Assembly (NCBI GenBank): GCA_021738535.1
Contig: JAIPBU010000037.1
Coordinates: 1 to 37,518 of the forward strand
From: Bacteroidales bacterium
GTDB taxonomy: Bacteria; Bacteroidota; Bacteroidia; Bacteroidales; VadinHA17
Length of the DNA: 37,518 bases
Reading direction: 5' to 3'
Shown here: one piece after another, positions 22,434-31,459 of the stretch
Layout: each line of letters starts with the position of its first letter
Numbering within the stretch: the stretch's first letter is position 1
Notes under the pieces: generated by a model
What the model was told of the DNA's origin: nothing
Databases searched by the model: none
Seen by the model: the letters and a program-made list of their open reading frames with translations, nothing else
Made by a program: the position numbers and the translations under genes

Positions 22434-22823
22434 ATGAAAGTTGTTTTAAAGATATTATTTGCGGGCCTTATTGGATTTTTTGTGTTTACAGCTTCATGTA
22501 AAAAGCAACCAAAGTGCGGATGTGAAGGTGATGTGATAAATGAAATCCAGGGATACCCGATGTATGTGTATTACGATTCAGCTAATAACTCGGCATGGTT
22601 CAACCCGGTTGGTAACCCGCTTTCGACATATTATATGTGTAATCCCTCTGATTTTATGTCGGTTATGACACGCTTTGAGAGTGGTGCCTACTTATTGGTA
22701 AGCGGGAGTGTGTTCTGGGAATGTAATTATCTTATGCGAGCAAGCAATAATCCTTATTATCAGTCATATAAGTCATACAATATTGATGTGACTGACATGC
22801 ATGAGGATCTATACGGTAAATAA
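22434..22823 (+). CDS. Small predicted lipoprotein, unknown function
   Basis: A 129-aa product not recognised as a known family. A hydrophobic signal (about residues 4-20) ends in FTASC, a lipobox with Cys22, followed by KKQPKCGCEG. So it is probably lipid-anchored, with no Asp at +2. The mature part is rich in Tyr and Asn, with extra cysteines (CGC, MC, EC) that could form disulfides. It lies 64 bp after DUF3467 and 106 bp before the DUF2520 gene and may be a separate unit. Confidence 0.65.
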   Translation: MKVVLKILFAGLIGFFVFTASCKKQPKCGCEGDVINEIQGYPMYVYYDSANNSAWFNPVGNPLSTYYMCNPSDFMSVMTRFESGAYLLVSGSVFWECNYLMRASNNPYYQSYKSYNIDVTDMHEDLYGK

Positions 22824-22929
22824 ATCCGGATCGCTGACGGCAATAATATCCCACTAACTTTAGACAGTTTGCCCGGGTACAGGTAAAATCATTTTTCATA
22901 TCTTTCAGGTAAAATTGAAATTTTGCCAT

Positions 22930-23709
22930 ATGGAAATTGTAATTATAGGTGCCGGCAGGGTAGGAACTGCACTTTCATATGCCCTGAAATCATCAGGGCA
23001 TAATATTCTCAGTATTATTTCGAAAACACCGGGCAGTGCCGCTGCCCTGGCAAAGGATCTCGGGTGTGGGCATGGAACAGGTATGGAAATACCGGATGAG
23101 ACAGGACTGGTTATTACAGCAGTAAATGATGATAACCTGCAAGGTGTTCTTTCATCACTGCAGGCTCCCGGTGATGCAGTAATTGCACATACTGCAGGTA
23201 GCGTCGGTCTGGATGTTTTTGACAGCAAAACTGTTAACAGGGGTGTTTTTTATCCCCTGCAGACCTTTACCCATGGACGTGAATATGATTTCTCTGCTAT
23301 CCCTCTTTTTATTGAAGGAAGCAATGAGCATACGCTTAACCTGCTGTCCGAAGTGGCCTCATCATTAAGTAACAGTGTATCAGAGATGAACAGTGACAGT
23401 AGAAAATACCTGCACCTGGCAGCTGTTTTTTCCTGCAATTTTGTTAACCATATGTATAGTGCTGCCGAAGAAATTTGTAATAAAGCCGGAGTCAGTTATG
23501 AAGTACTTTATCCTCTTGTAAGAGAAACAATGGAAAAGGCTTCAGATATGGGACCTCTTAACTCGCAAACCGGACCTGCAGTAAGAAATGATAAAAAAAC
23601 TATTGAAAAGCATTTGGATTTAGTATCTTTCTCAGGCGATTTAAAAGAGTTATACAGAGTAATCAGTAAATCAATTATAAATAAGTATACAGGCCGGATT
23701 AATGACTAA
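22930..23709 (+). CDS. Rossmann-like/DUF2520 protein
   Basis: A 259-aa two-domain protein. An N-terminal dinucleotide-binding Rossmann fold opens MEIVIIGAGRVGTALSYALK (GxGxxG at residues 7-12). A C-terminal helical DUF2520 domain (about 130-250) includes KYLHLAAVFSCNFVNHMYSA. The fold resembles P5C reductase and F420-dependent NADP reductases, but the enzymatic reaction is unknown. The ATG at 22930 is preferred over a TTG at 22915 because it places the beta strand right at the start. The stop overlaps the next gene by 8 bp. Confidence 0.85.
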   Translation: MEIVIIGAGRVGTALSYALKSSGHNILSIISKTPGSAAALAKDLGCGHGTGMEIPDETGLVITAVNDDNLQGVLSSLQAPGDAVIAHTAGSVGLDVFDSKTVNRGVFYPLQTFTHGREYDFSAIPLFIEGSNEHTLNLLSEVASSLSNSVSEMNSDSRKYLHLAAVFSCNFVNHMYSAAEEICNKAGVSYEVLYPLVRETMEKASDMGPLNSQTGPAVRNDKKTIEKHLDLVSFSGDLKELYRVISKSIINKYTGRIND

Positions 23710-24223
23710 TTTTAAAGAAGACCTGCAGAAGATAAAAGCTTTTGTTTTTGATATTGACGGAGTATTATCCAACCAGACAATTACATTGGACCTCGAAGGC
23801 AACCCGCTCAGGACTATAAATTTAAGAGATGGATATGCTTTACAGCTGGCAGTAAAAAATGGATATAAAATATGCGTAATTTCAGGTGGTAACTCGCAGC
23901 CCTTTAAAAGAAGGCTCAATTCACTGGGAATAGAGCATGTTTATTTGAAAATAGCTGAGAAGTCAGCTGTGCTTTCGGATTTCATTACACAACAAGGTTT
24001 GGAAAAGGAGGAAGTCCTCTACATGGGTGATGACATACCTGACTTTAAGGTAATGAAAATGGCAGGCGTTGCGGTATGCCCGGGAGATGCAGATAATGAA
24101 ATTAAGCAGATATCGATGTATATCTCTGACAAGAACGGAGGTGACGGATGTGTAAGGGATGTGATTGAACAGGTAATGAGACTACACGGTAAATGGATGA
24201 ATAACGATGCATTTATTTGGTAA
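23702..24223 (+). CDS. KdsC-like HAD phosphatase
   Basis: A 173-aa HAD-superfamily phosphatase resembling 3-deoxy-D-manno-octulosonate-8-phosphate phosphatase, which yields Kdo for lipopolysaccharide. Motif I is FDIDGVLS, with nucleophile Asp17 and Asp19. Motif II is VISGGNS, and motif IV is YMGDDIPDFKVMKMAGV. It has the family's cap-less, tetramer-forming size. The start overlaps the DUF2520 gene by 8 bp, and the UbiA gene follows after 3 bp. kdsA/kdsB are not adjacent, so the substrate remains a family inference. Confidence 0.82.
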   Translation: MTNFKEDLQKIKAFVFDIDGVLSNQTITLDLEGNPLRTINLRDGYALQLAVKNGYKICVISGGNSQPFKRRLNSLGIEHVYLKIAEKSAVLSDFITQQGLEKEEVLYMGDDIPDFKVMKMAGVAVCPGDADNEIKQISMYISDKNGGDGCVRDVIEQVMRLHGKWMNNDAFIW

Positions 24224-24226
24224 ATT

Positions 24227-25210
24227 ATGATACCATTTTTTAAACTTATAAGATGGCAGAATCTGCTGATTGTGATTATTACGCAGTTTCTTATCAGGTA
24301 TGCCCTCATTGCTACACTGGCAGGCAATATGCCCCTGGAGGGAATAATGCCGCAGGGCATGGAGTCTTATCTTGGACTCCGCTTACCATTCACTGATTTT
24401 CTGATCCTTGTTCTCTCTACCGTGTTTATTACAGCAGGTGGTTATGTAATAAATGACTATTTCGATATTAGAACAGATATCGTCAATAAGGGTGAAGTTA
24501 TTGTGGGAACCCATATACCCAGGCGAAGGGCAATGATGTGGCACAACATCCTCAGTGCCACAGGTGTTATACTTGATTTCTGGGTATCATACCGGATAAA
24601 CCACCTGTGGCTGGGAATAGTTTTTCTCCTTGTATCAGGATTACTTTATTTTTATTCAGTCACATATAAAAGACAGTTCCTGGTTGGCAATATTGTTGTT
24701 TCCATATTAACTGCAATGGTACCAATGCTTGTTGTCGTTTTTGAGCTTGCAGGAATGCTGAATTTCTATGGCCCGGAACTGATAGGTATATCGGCTGTTA
24801 AGATTATATTTTACTGGGTAACTGCTTATGGAATTTTTGCATTCCTTACAACCCTTGCCAGGGAAATTGTAAAGGATATGGAGGACTTTGAAGGCGACAG
24901 CGCCTATGGCAGCCGTTCACTTCCTGTAGTGGCAGGTATTAAAGTATCCGGGGTAGTTGCATCGGTAATAATGGCCCTGACAATTGTGCTTATGATAATT
25001 ATGTGGGCTATGTTTATCAGGGACATTGTGTCACTTCTGTACATATTGCTGGCCACAGTTCTTCCGCTGGTTTTCTGTATTATCAGGCTGCTCGGCGGAG
25101 GAAGCGATCGCTTTCAAACAGTGAGCAGGACCATTAAAATTGTTATGCTTACCGGAATCTTTTATACAGTTTTGTTCTGGTTAATTGATAACAAGGGACT
25201 TTCATTCTGA
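24227..25210 (+). CDS. UbiA-family prenyltransferase
   Basis: An integral membrane prenyltransferase (327 aa, about 8-9 helices). The first Asp-rich motif is NDYFDIRTD (Asn76, Asp77, Asp80, Asp84) and the second is REIVKDMEDFEGD (Asp217, Asp220, Asp224); these hold the Mg-diphosphate of the prenyl donor. Bacteroidota members are often annotated as geranylgeranylglycerol-phosphate geranylgeranyltransferase-like, but the acceptor here is unknown (quinone precursor or lipid). It is tightly packed, 3 bp after the KdsC-like gene and 2 bp before maf. Confidence 0.85.
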   Translation: MIPFFKLIRWQNLLIVIITQFLIRYALIATLAGNMPLEGIMPQGMESYLGLRLPFTDFLILVLSTVFITAGGYVINDYFDIRTDIVNKGEVIVGTHIPRRRAMMWHNILSATGVILDFWVSYRINHLWLGIVFLLVSGLLYFYSVTYKRQFLVGNIVVSILTAMVPMLVVVFELAGMLNFYGPELIGISAVKIIFYWVTAYGIFAFLTTLAREIVKDMEDFEGDSAYGSRSLPVVAGIKVSGVVASVIMALTIVLMIIMWAMFIRDIVSLLYILLATVLPLVFCIIRLLGGGSDRFQTVSRTIKIVMLTGIFYTVLFWLIDNKGLSF

Positions 25211-25212
25211 TT

Positions 25213-25800
25213 ATGTTATCTGATTTGCTGAAAGATAAAAAGATTGTTCTTGCTTCACAATCACCAAGGAGAAGAGAGCTCCTGAAGGGACTGGATGTTG
25301 ATTTTACCGTAATTAACCCTGCGGCGGGAGAGGACTATCCGGATGGTCTGAAAAAAGAGGAGATAGCTATGTACCTGGCTGAAAAAAAGGCCGGATCAGT
25401 TCATTCAGTTGATGATAAGAATATTATTATTGCATCTGATACAATAGTGTGCCTCGGAGATGATATACTGAATAAACCTGCAGGGAGGACAGAAGCAATT
25501 GAAATGATAAACAGGCTGTCAGGAGGCAGGCATACGGTTATTACAGGTGTTTGTATCAGGAACGGAAACAGGAACAGTACATTTTTTTCTGAGACTGAAG
25601 TGTTTTTTTCGCAGCTTGAAACAGAGGAGATAGAATACTATGTTGATACATACAAACCATATGACAAGGCAGGCTCATATGGTATACAGGAATGGATTGG
25701 CTTTATCGGGATAGAGAAAATCAGGGGATCATACTTTAATGTTATGGGGCTGCCCGTTCAGAGATTATACAGGGAATTAAAAAAAATAATTGTAAATTAA
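25213..25800 (+). CDS. maf: Maf-like nucleoside triphosphate pyrophosphatase
   Basis: A 195-aa Maf/YhdE-family enzyme that hydrolyses non-canonical or pyrimidine NTPs to NMP and PPi. Signatures are LASQSPRRRELLKGL near the start, IIASDTIVCLGDDILNKPAG, MINRLSGGRHTVITGV and YDKAGSYGIQ. It is the last gene in a tightly spaced run starting with DUF2520. dTTP/UTP specificity (YhdE type) is plausible but not shown. Confidence 0.92.
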   Translation: MLSDLLKDKKIVLASQSPRRRELLKGLDVDFTVINPAAGEDYPDGLKKEEIAMYLAEKKAGSVHSVDDKNIIIASDTIVCLGDDILNKPAGRTEAIEMINRLSGGRHTVITGVCIRNGNRNSTFFSETEVFFSQLETEEIEYYVDTYKPYDKAGSYGIQEWIGFIGIEKIRGSYFNVMGLPVQRLYRELKKIIVN

Positions 25801-25829
25801 CATTGTTCAAATTTTATAAAACACTAATT

Positions 25830-27992
25830 ATGAGGAAGATATTTTTAGTATTATTAATCACTTTGCTGACAGCACCATTAGTCAGGAGTGATGAAGGTAT
25901 GTGGATCCCGATATTGATAGAGAAATTCAATATTGAGATAATGCAGGAAAAGGGGTTTAAGTTAAGTGCAGAAGATATTTATAGTGTTAACAGGGCATGC
26001 ATGAAGGATGCAGTAATGATTTTCGGAGGAGGATGCACTGCTGAGCTTATCAGCCCGGAAGGCCTGTTAATAACCAATCACCATTGCGGATACAGCCGTA
26101 TACAATCACATTCTACTCTTGAGCATGACTATCTTACTGATGGCTTCTGGGCTATGTCAAGAGAAGAAGAGCTTTCTAACCCAGGACTTACAGTTACTTT
26201 CCTTAAATATATGAAGGATGTGACTGATGAAGCAACCAGGGGAGTGAAAAAGAGGATGAGTGAAGATGAAAGAAGCGAGGTAATTGAGAATAATATTGCT
26301 GAAATCGTTGCCGGGGCAACTGAAGGTAATGATTATTCAGCCTTCGTGCGCCCTTTTTATATGGGTAACCAGTTCTTCCTTTTTGTGAACGAGACTTACA
26401 GGGACGTAAGGCTTGTTGGAGCACCTCCATCTGCTATTGGTAAATTCGGTGGTGATACAGATAACTGGATGTGGCCAAGACATACAGGTGATTTTTCTCT
26501 TTTCAGGATATATGCGGATAAAAATAATGAGCCCGCAGATTATTCCGAAGATAATGTTCCATATGAACCCGAATATCATTTCCCTATTTCACTTAAAGGT
26601 GTTGAAGAGGGCGATTTTACTATGGTTTTCGGTTACCCCGGGGGTACATCACAATATGTCCCTTCTTACCATATCTCAATGCTGACAGATTATGTTTATC
26701 CCAGGATGATCGAGCTGAGAGGAGCTAAACTTGATATCATTAAGGAAGCAATGAACTCAGATCCCGGTATACGAATCAAGTATTCAAGTAAAGCCGCAGG
26801 TATCTCTAATTCCTGGAAGAGGTGGATTGGTGAAAAGTCAGGGATGGAAAGACTAGGTACAATTGAGAAGAAACTTAGCTTTGAAGATGATTTCCGTAAT
26901 TGGGTAGATCAAAAGCGAAAGAGATCAAAGGCTTACGGGGATATTTTATCTGAATATAAAGTTTTGTATGATAGTATGAAGGAGTATTACCTGGTAAATT
27001 CTTATTCCACTGAGACCCTTGGAAGAAGAGGAGTGGAGGCTATAAGTCTTGCCGGTACATTTATGCCCCTGGTAAATGCGGTTAATAATGGCGCAGATGA
27101 GGAGACATTGCAAGGCATACTTGATCGTTTGTCCTCCCGGCTGCAACGTTTTTTCCGTAATTATGACAGGGATACAGACCGTGAACTGTTTGTTGCCATG
27201 ATGGAACTTTACGGACAAAATATGGATGAAAAGTGGCAGATAGATGCCTACAAGGAATTGTACAAGGCTTGTAACGGGAATTTTGAAATGATTGCCGATG
27301 ATATATACAGTCGCAGCGTCTTTACCGACAGGGACAAATCAATGCAATTCGTTAACAATTTTGACAAAAGGCTGATGGGTCAGCTGGAGGCTGATCCTCT
27401 GTATAAACTGGCTGCCGGTGTCAGTGAAATGCTGCAGGGTACTGTAAGAGAGAAATATATTGAGCTGGGATCGCAGATATCCATGCTCGACAGACTTTAT
27501 ATGAAAGCACAGCTGGAATTTGCAGACGACGAGGTATTATGGCCCGATGCTAACTTCACCCTCAGGGTAGCTTATGGTGAAGTTGGAGGTTATGAACCTG
27601 AAGATGGTGTATATTATACTCATTATACAACCCTGGAAGGTATTATGGAAAAGGATAACCCGGAGATATATGATTATGATGTACCTGACAGGCTGAAGGA
27701 ATTATTTTACGGGAAGGACTACGGGAGGTACGCACAGGATGGTAAGATGCCTGTCTGTTTTATAGCTGATAATCACACTACCGGAGGAAATTCAGGCAGC
27801 CCGGTTATAAACGCCGAAGGGCATCTTATAGGTGTTAATTTTGATCGCGCATGGGAAGGCGTTAGCAGCGATTTAATGTTTAACCCGGAGCAAAGTCGTA
27901 ATATAAGTCTTGATATAAGGTATGCCCTGTTTCTTATTGATAAATTTGCAGGAGCTGGCTATTTGATTGATGAGATGACACTGGTTGAATAA
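25830..27992 (+). CDS. Secreted S46 dipeptidyl-peptidase, DPP11 type
   Basis: A periplasmic or surface serine exopeptidase of family S46 (720 aa) that releases N-terminal dipeptides. The signal peptide is about residues 1-20 (MRKIFLVLLITLLTAPLVRS); the ATG at 25830 is chosen over a TTG at 25803 for this reason. The catalytic set is His85 (TNHHCG), Asp221 (HTGDFS, assigned by motif) and Ser655 (GGNSGSPV). Residue 673, 18 after the serine, is Arg (NFDR). In Porphyromonas an Arg here marks DPP11 (Asp/Glu at P1), while Gly marks DPP7. So acidic specificity is inferred. It likely supplies dipeptides for amino-acid fermentation. Confidence 0.9.
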   Translation: MRKIFLVLLITLLTAPLVRSDEGMWIPILIEKFNIEIMQEKGFKLSAEDIYSVNRACMKDAVMIFGGGCTAELISPEGLLITNHHCGYSRIQSHSTLEHDYLTDGFWAMSREEELSNPGLTVTFLKYMKDVTDEATRGVKKRMSEDERSEVIENNIAEIVAGATEGNDYSAFVRPFYMGNQFFLFVNETYRDVRLVGAPPSAIGKFGGDTDNWMWPRHTGDFSLFRIYADKNNEPADYSEDNVPYEPEYHFPISLKGVEEGDFTMVFGYPGGTSQYVPSYHISMLTDYVYPRMIELRGAKLDIIKEAMNSDPGIRIKYSSKAAGISNSWKRWIGEKSGMERLGTIEKKLSFEDDFRNWVDQKRKRSKAYGDILSEYKVLYDSMKEYYLVNSYSTETLGRRGVEAISLAGTFMPLVNAVNNGADEETLQGILDRLSSRLQRFFRNYDRDTDRELFVAMMELYGQNMDEKWQIDAYKELYKACNGNFEMIADDIYSRSVFTDRDKSMQFVNNFDKRLMGQLEADPLYKLAAGVSEMLQGTVREKYIELGSQISMLDRLYMKAQLEFADDEVLWPDANFTLRVAYGEVGGYEPEDGVYYTHYTTLEGIMEKDNPEIYDYDVPDRLKELFYGKDYGRYAQDGKMPVCFIADNHTTGGNSGSPVINAEGHLIGVNFDRAWEGVSSDLMFNPEQSRNISLDIRYALFLIDKFAGAGYLIDEMTLVE

Positions 27993-28007
27993 CCAAAACC
28001 ATATATT

Positions 28008-28466
28008 ATGAAGAATAAAGTGAAAGACAGGATTTCAGTTTATTCCAGGACCCTTGAAACAGACAAGCTTGAAAAGGCAGAGCTTAAAGTAATCGGGGAT
28101 TCTTATTGTCCAAACGGTCATAGCCTTATTTCAGATGACGTGGTGTTTTTTGATCATAGTGCCATACATTTGAAAGCCAGGCATAAGAAAAATGTATCAG
28201 ACCTTTTTGTCAGCCCTGTGGTGGGTGATAAATGTAAGGTTTCTTTTGATACTAAACTGGAAAATGATGTGGTGTACGAGTTAATTTGTCCTACATGCAA
28301 GGTAACGCTGCCTATTGCAAGCCCCTGCACCTGCGGAGGGCAGCTGGTGGCCCTGTACCTTGATAAAGGATTGAAGTTGTCCAGGTCTGTAACTGTTTGC
28401 AGTAAATTCGGATGTCCCCATTCGGAGGTTAAAGGCATTGATAAACTGAAAAGCATGCAGTTTTAG
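28008..28466 (+). CDS. Unknown cysteine-rich (zinc-ribbon-like) protein
   Basis: A 152-aa protein I do not recognise. It has no signal peptide or membrane helix, so is probably cytoplasmic. Potential metal ligands come in four groups: Cys34 and His38 (CPNGH), Cys94 and Cys97 (CPTC), Cys107 and Cys109 (CTCGG), and Cys131, Cys136 and His138 (CSKFGCPH), which suggest one or two zinc ribbons. It begins 15 bp after the S46 peptidase stop and may be co-transcribed. It is convergent with the histidine kinase gene, with only 20 bp between stops. Confidence 0.7.
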   Translation: MKNKVKDRISVYSRTLETDKLEKAELKVIGDSYCPNGHSLISDDVVFFDHSAIHLKARHKKNVSDLFVSPVVGDKCKVSFDTKLENDVVYELICPTCKVTLPIASPCTCGGQLVALYLDKGLKLSRSVTVCSKFGCPHSEVKGIDKLKSMQF

Positions 28467-28486
28467 GCAGAAAACTTTATGATGAT

Positions 28487-30568
28487 TTAAGAATGAAGGG
28501 GGAGGGTGAAGGAAACTTTTGTCCCTTCTCCTTCTTTACTGCTAATATGCATTTCTCCTCCATTGATCTTAACAAGGTCAAAACATAATTGCAGACCAAG
28601 CCCGGTTCCTTTTTCACCTGCCGTACCAGGAGTACTTTCCAGTCTGAAGTCACTCTTCAGTTTTTGCAGCCTGCCTGGCTCAATACCACTACCGGTGTCA
28701 CTTACCTCAATTCTCAGGCAGGGAATCACATCATTTACCTCCTCTGCCATTACATTGACAATACCCCTGGCTGAAGTAAATTTGATGGCGTTTGAAACAA
28801 GATTCCTTATAATAATACCTACAAGGTCTGAATCATACCATGCATGTGGCGAACCCCTGTGGGAATAACTCATCTGTATCTTCTTTTTTTCAGCGAGTGG
28901 ATTAAGAAGGTTGAAAGTACTTAGCACGGTATCAGTTATATTTCCTTTTCCCGGTCTGTAATTAACCCTGCTGTGTTGTCCCTCTCCCCATAACAGTAAA
29001 TTATCTATCAGATTATTGGTGAAATTAACCTGCTTCTCCATTTCATTAATGGATGCCTGGTACTGTGCTTTATCCCTTTCTTTTGTGGGATTATCCATTT
29101 TTAATAAATCAATCAGGGCTGAAAGGTTTACCAGGGGCGACTTGAGATCGTGAGCTATTATTGAGAATACCCTGTCTTTCGTATGCAGGTTTTTTTCAAG
29201 TATCCTGTTATTTTTTTCGATCTCCTTATTCTTGTTTTCCACTTCAGCTTTTTGATTTGTTAACTCTGAAGTTCTTTCAATTACAATGTCTTCAAGGTTT
29301 TTGTTTACATACTCAAGTTCTTTATGCAGCCTTTGCTCTTCATTAAATGAACTTACCCATTTGTTGATCAGGATGACCACCTGGGTGAATATGAAAATTG
29401 TGGAAGTATATGCCAGCAGGTATTTTCCTGATAGCATGGAGCCTGACCTGGAAACAGCAATATCATTCAATGCTCCGCCCAGGAGGATTACAAAGCCCGA
29501 GATATTTAGCAGTCCCGGGAAATCCGGTTTTTTCAGCGACACATTGCTTTTAGCACCGGCGTAAATCAATAAAGCAGTAACACTGGGAATGAAGATCCTT
29601 ATTGCACTGGCAAATATACTGACCGGGGAGATAATTACAAGTATTATGCTGAGTGAAAACAGTACCGAAATAATTATGACGAAAACCCTGAAGAACCTGT
29701 CCGGAAAAATTTTGTAGAAATATAATGCTCCAAATATCAATGCCATGAAGGCCCCGATATATTCCAACCTGATTAATGTTGTCCATTCAAGGTCCATTAG
29801 GGAGAGTATCACAAAGCTGCCTGTTGATACAGATCTGATCAGCATTCCTATTATGGCCAGGGCAAAAAACAGCATTGATTCATTTCTTCTGAAAAGCAAA
29901 TAGAAGATCAGGAAAAACAATGCAAAAGACAACAGAATACCGTCATTGACGTGTGAATAAAGAAGCCGGTTACTGACGGCTTTATTTATATTTTCGGGTG
30001 TACCCACTCTCATGGGTAACCAGAATCCCCCTCTGCGGTGGTGAAAATTAGATACATTAACCACTATTTCTATTTCACCGTCGTTAACCTTATGTTCATA
30101 GGTAAAAGGGGAGTATGCAGGCCTTGTCACAGATTCTTTGTCACCTGCCAGCCCGTTGCGCCCGGCTAATTTGCCATCAATGTAGATGCGGAATGCTGAA
30201 TCAAAAACAGGTATGTCAAAAGCAAGTGTTCTTATATTGCGGGGTACCAGAATGGTCAGTCGGTACGTGGCATACCCGTATTTCTCGATTCCGGGTATTT
30301 CAGCTTTGTATTCTGTCCAGTATGAAGGAACTTTTACTATTGCATCAGGTGATGCCGGACTGTCTTGCAGAGCTCCCGGGCTAATATGCCTCTCCCAGTA
30401 GAATTCCCATTCCGTATTTAGTTTGATTACATCTTTCCTGAACTCAGTATTACGCAGATCAAGGATAATGTCATTCTCCTTCACTGATGCATTGGCAGGT
30501 GAATGTGCAGATAAAACAATCAACAAACAGAATATCCCCGAAACAAACTTCCCCATAGCTTTCTTCAT
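28487..30568 (-). CDS. 7TMR-DISM sensor histidine kinase
   Basis: A membrane sensor kinase (693 aa). There is a signal peptide (about 1-27), then an extracytoplasmic jelly-roll-like domain (about 35-190, with TEWEFYWERHISPGAL) of the 7TMR-DISM extracellular type. Seven membrane helices follow (about 205-400), then a coiled coil (about 405-465). The HisKA H-box is FSIIAHDLKSPL (His473). The HATPase domain has the N-box IIRNLVSNAIKF, G1 VSDTGSGIEPG and G2 GEKGTGLGLQL. All key residues are present, so it should be active. No response regulator is nearby, so the partner is unlinked. The ligand is unknown; these ectodomains often bind carbohydrates. Confidence 0.93.
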   Translation of the reverse strand: MKKAMGKFVSGIFCLLIVLSAHSPANASVKENDIILDLRNTEFRKDVIKLNTEWEFYWERHISPGALQDSPASPDAIVKVPSYWTEYKAEIPGIEKYGYATYRLTILVPRNIRTLAFDIPVFDSAFRIYIDGKLAGRNGLAGDKESVTRPAYSPFTYEHKVNDGEIEIVVNVSNFHHRRGGFWLPMRVGTPENINKAVSNRLLYSHVNDGILLSFALFFLIFYLLFRRNESMLFFALAIIGMLIRSVSTGSFVILSLMDLEWTTLIRLEYIGAFMALIFGALYFYKIFPDRFFRVFVIIISVLFSLSIILVIISPVSIFASAIRIFIPSVTALLIYAGAKSNVSLKKPDFPGLLNISGFVILLGGALNDIAVSRSGSMLSGKYLLAYTSTIFIFTQVVILINKWVSSFNEEQRLHKELEYVNKNLEDIVIERTSELTNQKAEVENKNKEIEKNNRILEKNLHTKDRVFSIIAHDLKSPLVNLSALIDLLKMDNPTKERDKAQYQASINEMEKQVNFTNNLIDNLLLWGEGQHSRVNYRPGKGNITDTVLSTFNLLNPLAEKKKIQMSYSHRGSPHAWYDSDLVGIIIRNLVSNAIKFTSARGIVNVMAEEVNDVIPCLRIEVSDTGSGIEPGRLQKLKSDFRLESTPGTAGEKGTGLGLQLCFDLVKINGGEMHISSKEGEGTKVSFTLPLHS

Positions 30569-30584
30569 GGCTGAAAAATTATTC

Positions 30585-30592
30585 CAAAAATA
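30585..30592 (-). promoter_or_regulatory. Putative -7 element of the histidine kinase gene
   Basis: On the minus strand this reads TATTTTTG, a match to TAnnTTTG, 16 bp before the ATG. No TTTG lies at the -33 distance, so support is partial. Confidence 0.4.
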
Positions 30593-30645
30593 TTAAATGG
30601 GATCATATTAATTATTAAGAAATAAGTGAGATTTATCACTTTACT

Positions 30646-30678
30646 AAAAAAAAAGAAGGGCGCCCGGGAGGGCTGCCC
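30646..30678 (-). terminator. Rho-independent terminator after the 163-aa secreted protein gene
   Basis: Read on the minus strand, GGGCAGCCC (30678-30670), loop TCCC, then GGGCGCCC (30665-30658) form an 8-bp GC stem with one bulged A. A T-rich run (30657-30646, TTCTTTTTTTTT) follows. It lies 60 bp beyond the stop of the minus-strand gene, which separates that gene from the kinase downstream. Confidence 0.8.
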
Positions 30679-30737
30679 AACTTAAACAAAACCTAAAACT
30701 TGATCGTAGAAGAAACTACTCAGTTAGTATGTGGAAT

Positions 30738-31229
30738 TTATCTAACTGCGAACACTTTTTCATAGTCTTTAACCAGCTTCGGGAAGAAGACCGATATCAG
30801 CCTGACATGGTCAATTTCACTTTTAGGAAGCTGTGTTATTACCTTCTGGTGATAATATTGCTGTCTGTCAAGGGAAAGATCGGATGTTGAAAAACCATCA
30901 TCCAGATAATCCCGGGTCAGTCTTTTTACACCAAAATGCCTGTTATTTGTGCACTGGTACATTATTTCAAGATCATCAGAGATGACAACATACTTTGTGC
31001 TTTTCTTATCAGACCTGTCTACTCCTATTCTGACAGTAAGGTCTGAATTTTCATATGTAACTATGAACGTCCTGAGAGCTTTGCCGTCAACATAAACCTG
31101 TTCAATAGCTTTGTCAACAACATAGTTGCCCAGGCAGCAGTGGGTTTTCCCCTGAGCTACCGGGGCTTTGGCAAATCCTGAGAAACTCAGGAATAATGCA
31201 ATTGCTAAAAATGTAAATAATCTTTTCAT
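30738..31229 (-). CDS. Secreted protein of unknown function
   Basis: A 163-aa product not recognised. It has a clear Sec signal peptide (about 1-20, MKRLFTFLAIALFLSFSGFA). The mature part contains HCCLGNYVVDKAIEQVYVDG and alternating beta-like segments (RTFIVTYENSDLTVRIGVDR), then a charged helical C-terminus. It is predicted to be periplasmic or outer-surface. It has its own terminator and stands alone upstream of the kinase gene on the same strand. No catalytic motif is seen. Confidence 0.7.
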   Translation of the reverse strand: MKRLFTFLAIALFLSFSGFAKAPVAQGKTHCCLGNYVVDKAIEQVYVDGKALRTFIVTYENSDLTVRIGVDRSDKKSTKYVVISDDLEIMYQCTNNRHFGVKRLTRDYLDDGFSTSDLSLDRQQYYHQKVITQLPKSEIDHVRLISVFFPKLVKDYEKVFAVR

Positions 31230-31459
31230 GGCTGCGTAAATATTTAATGGTTATTATTATTTCACGGGTTAACCTGTCCTGAAAAACCGTGAACTGATTC
31301 CATTCAAATTATAGACGTTCGTTTGCTTTGTGTGTTGCAATCAAAAGTGTTAATTTAATGTTAATGTTATTTAAACAGTTATATATGTGGGTGTAATGCG
31401 TGCTTATTATATTACTCGTTAATAAATCTTATTATTTACTTAATGTAGTGTATATAGCC

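Noticed and set aside
22930-23709. DUF2520 protein as the missing P5C reductase (proC)
   Set aside because: The Rossmann fold is shared, but the C-terminal half is DUF2520 and lacks the ProC signature; it is also about 8 kb from the hyp operon.
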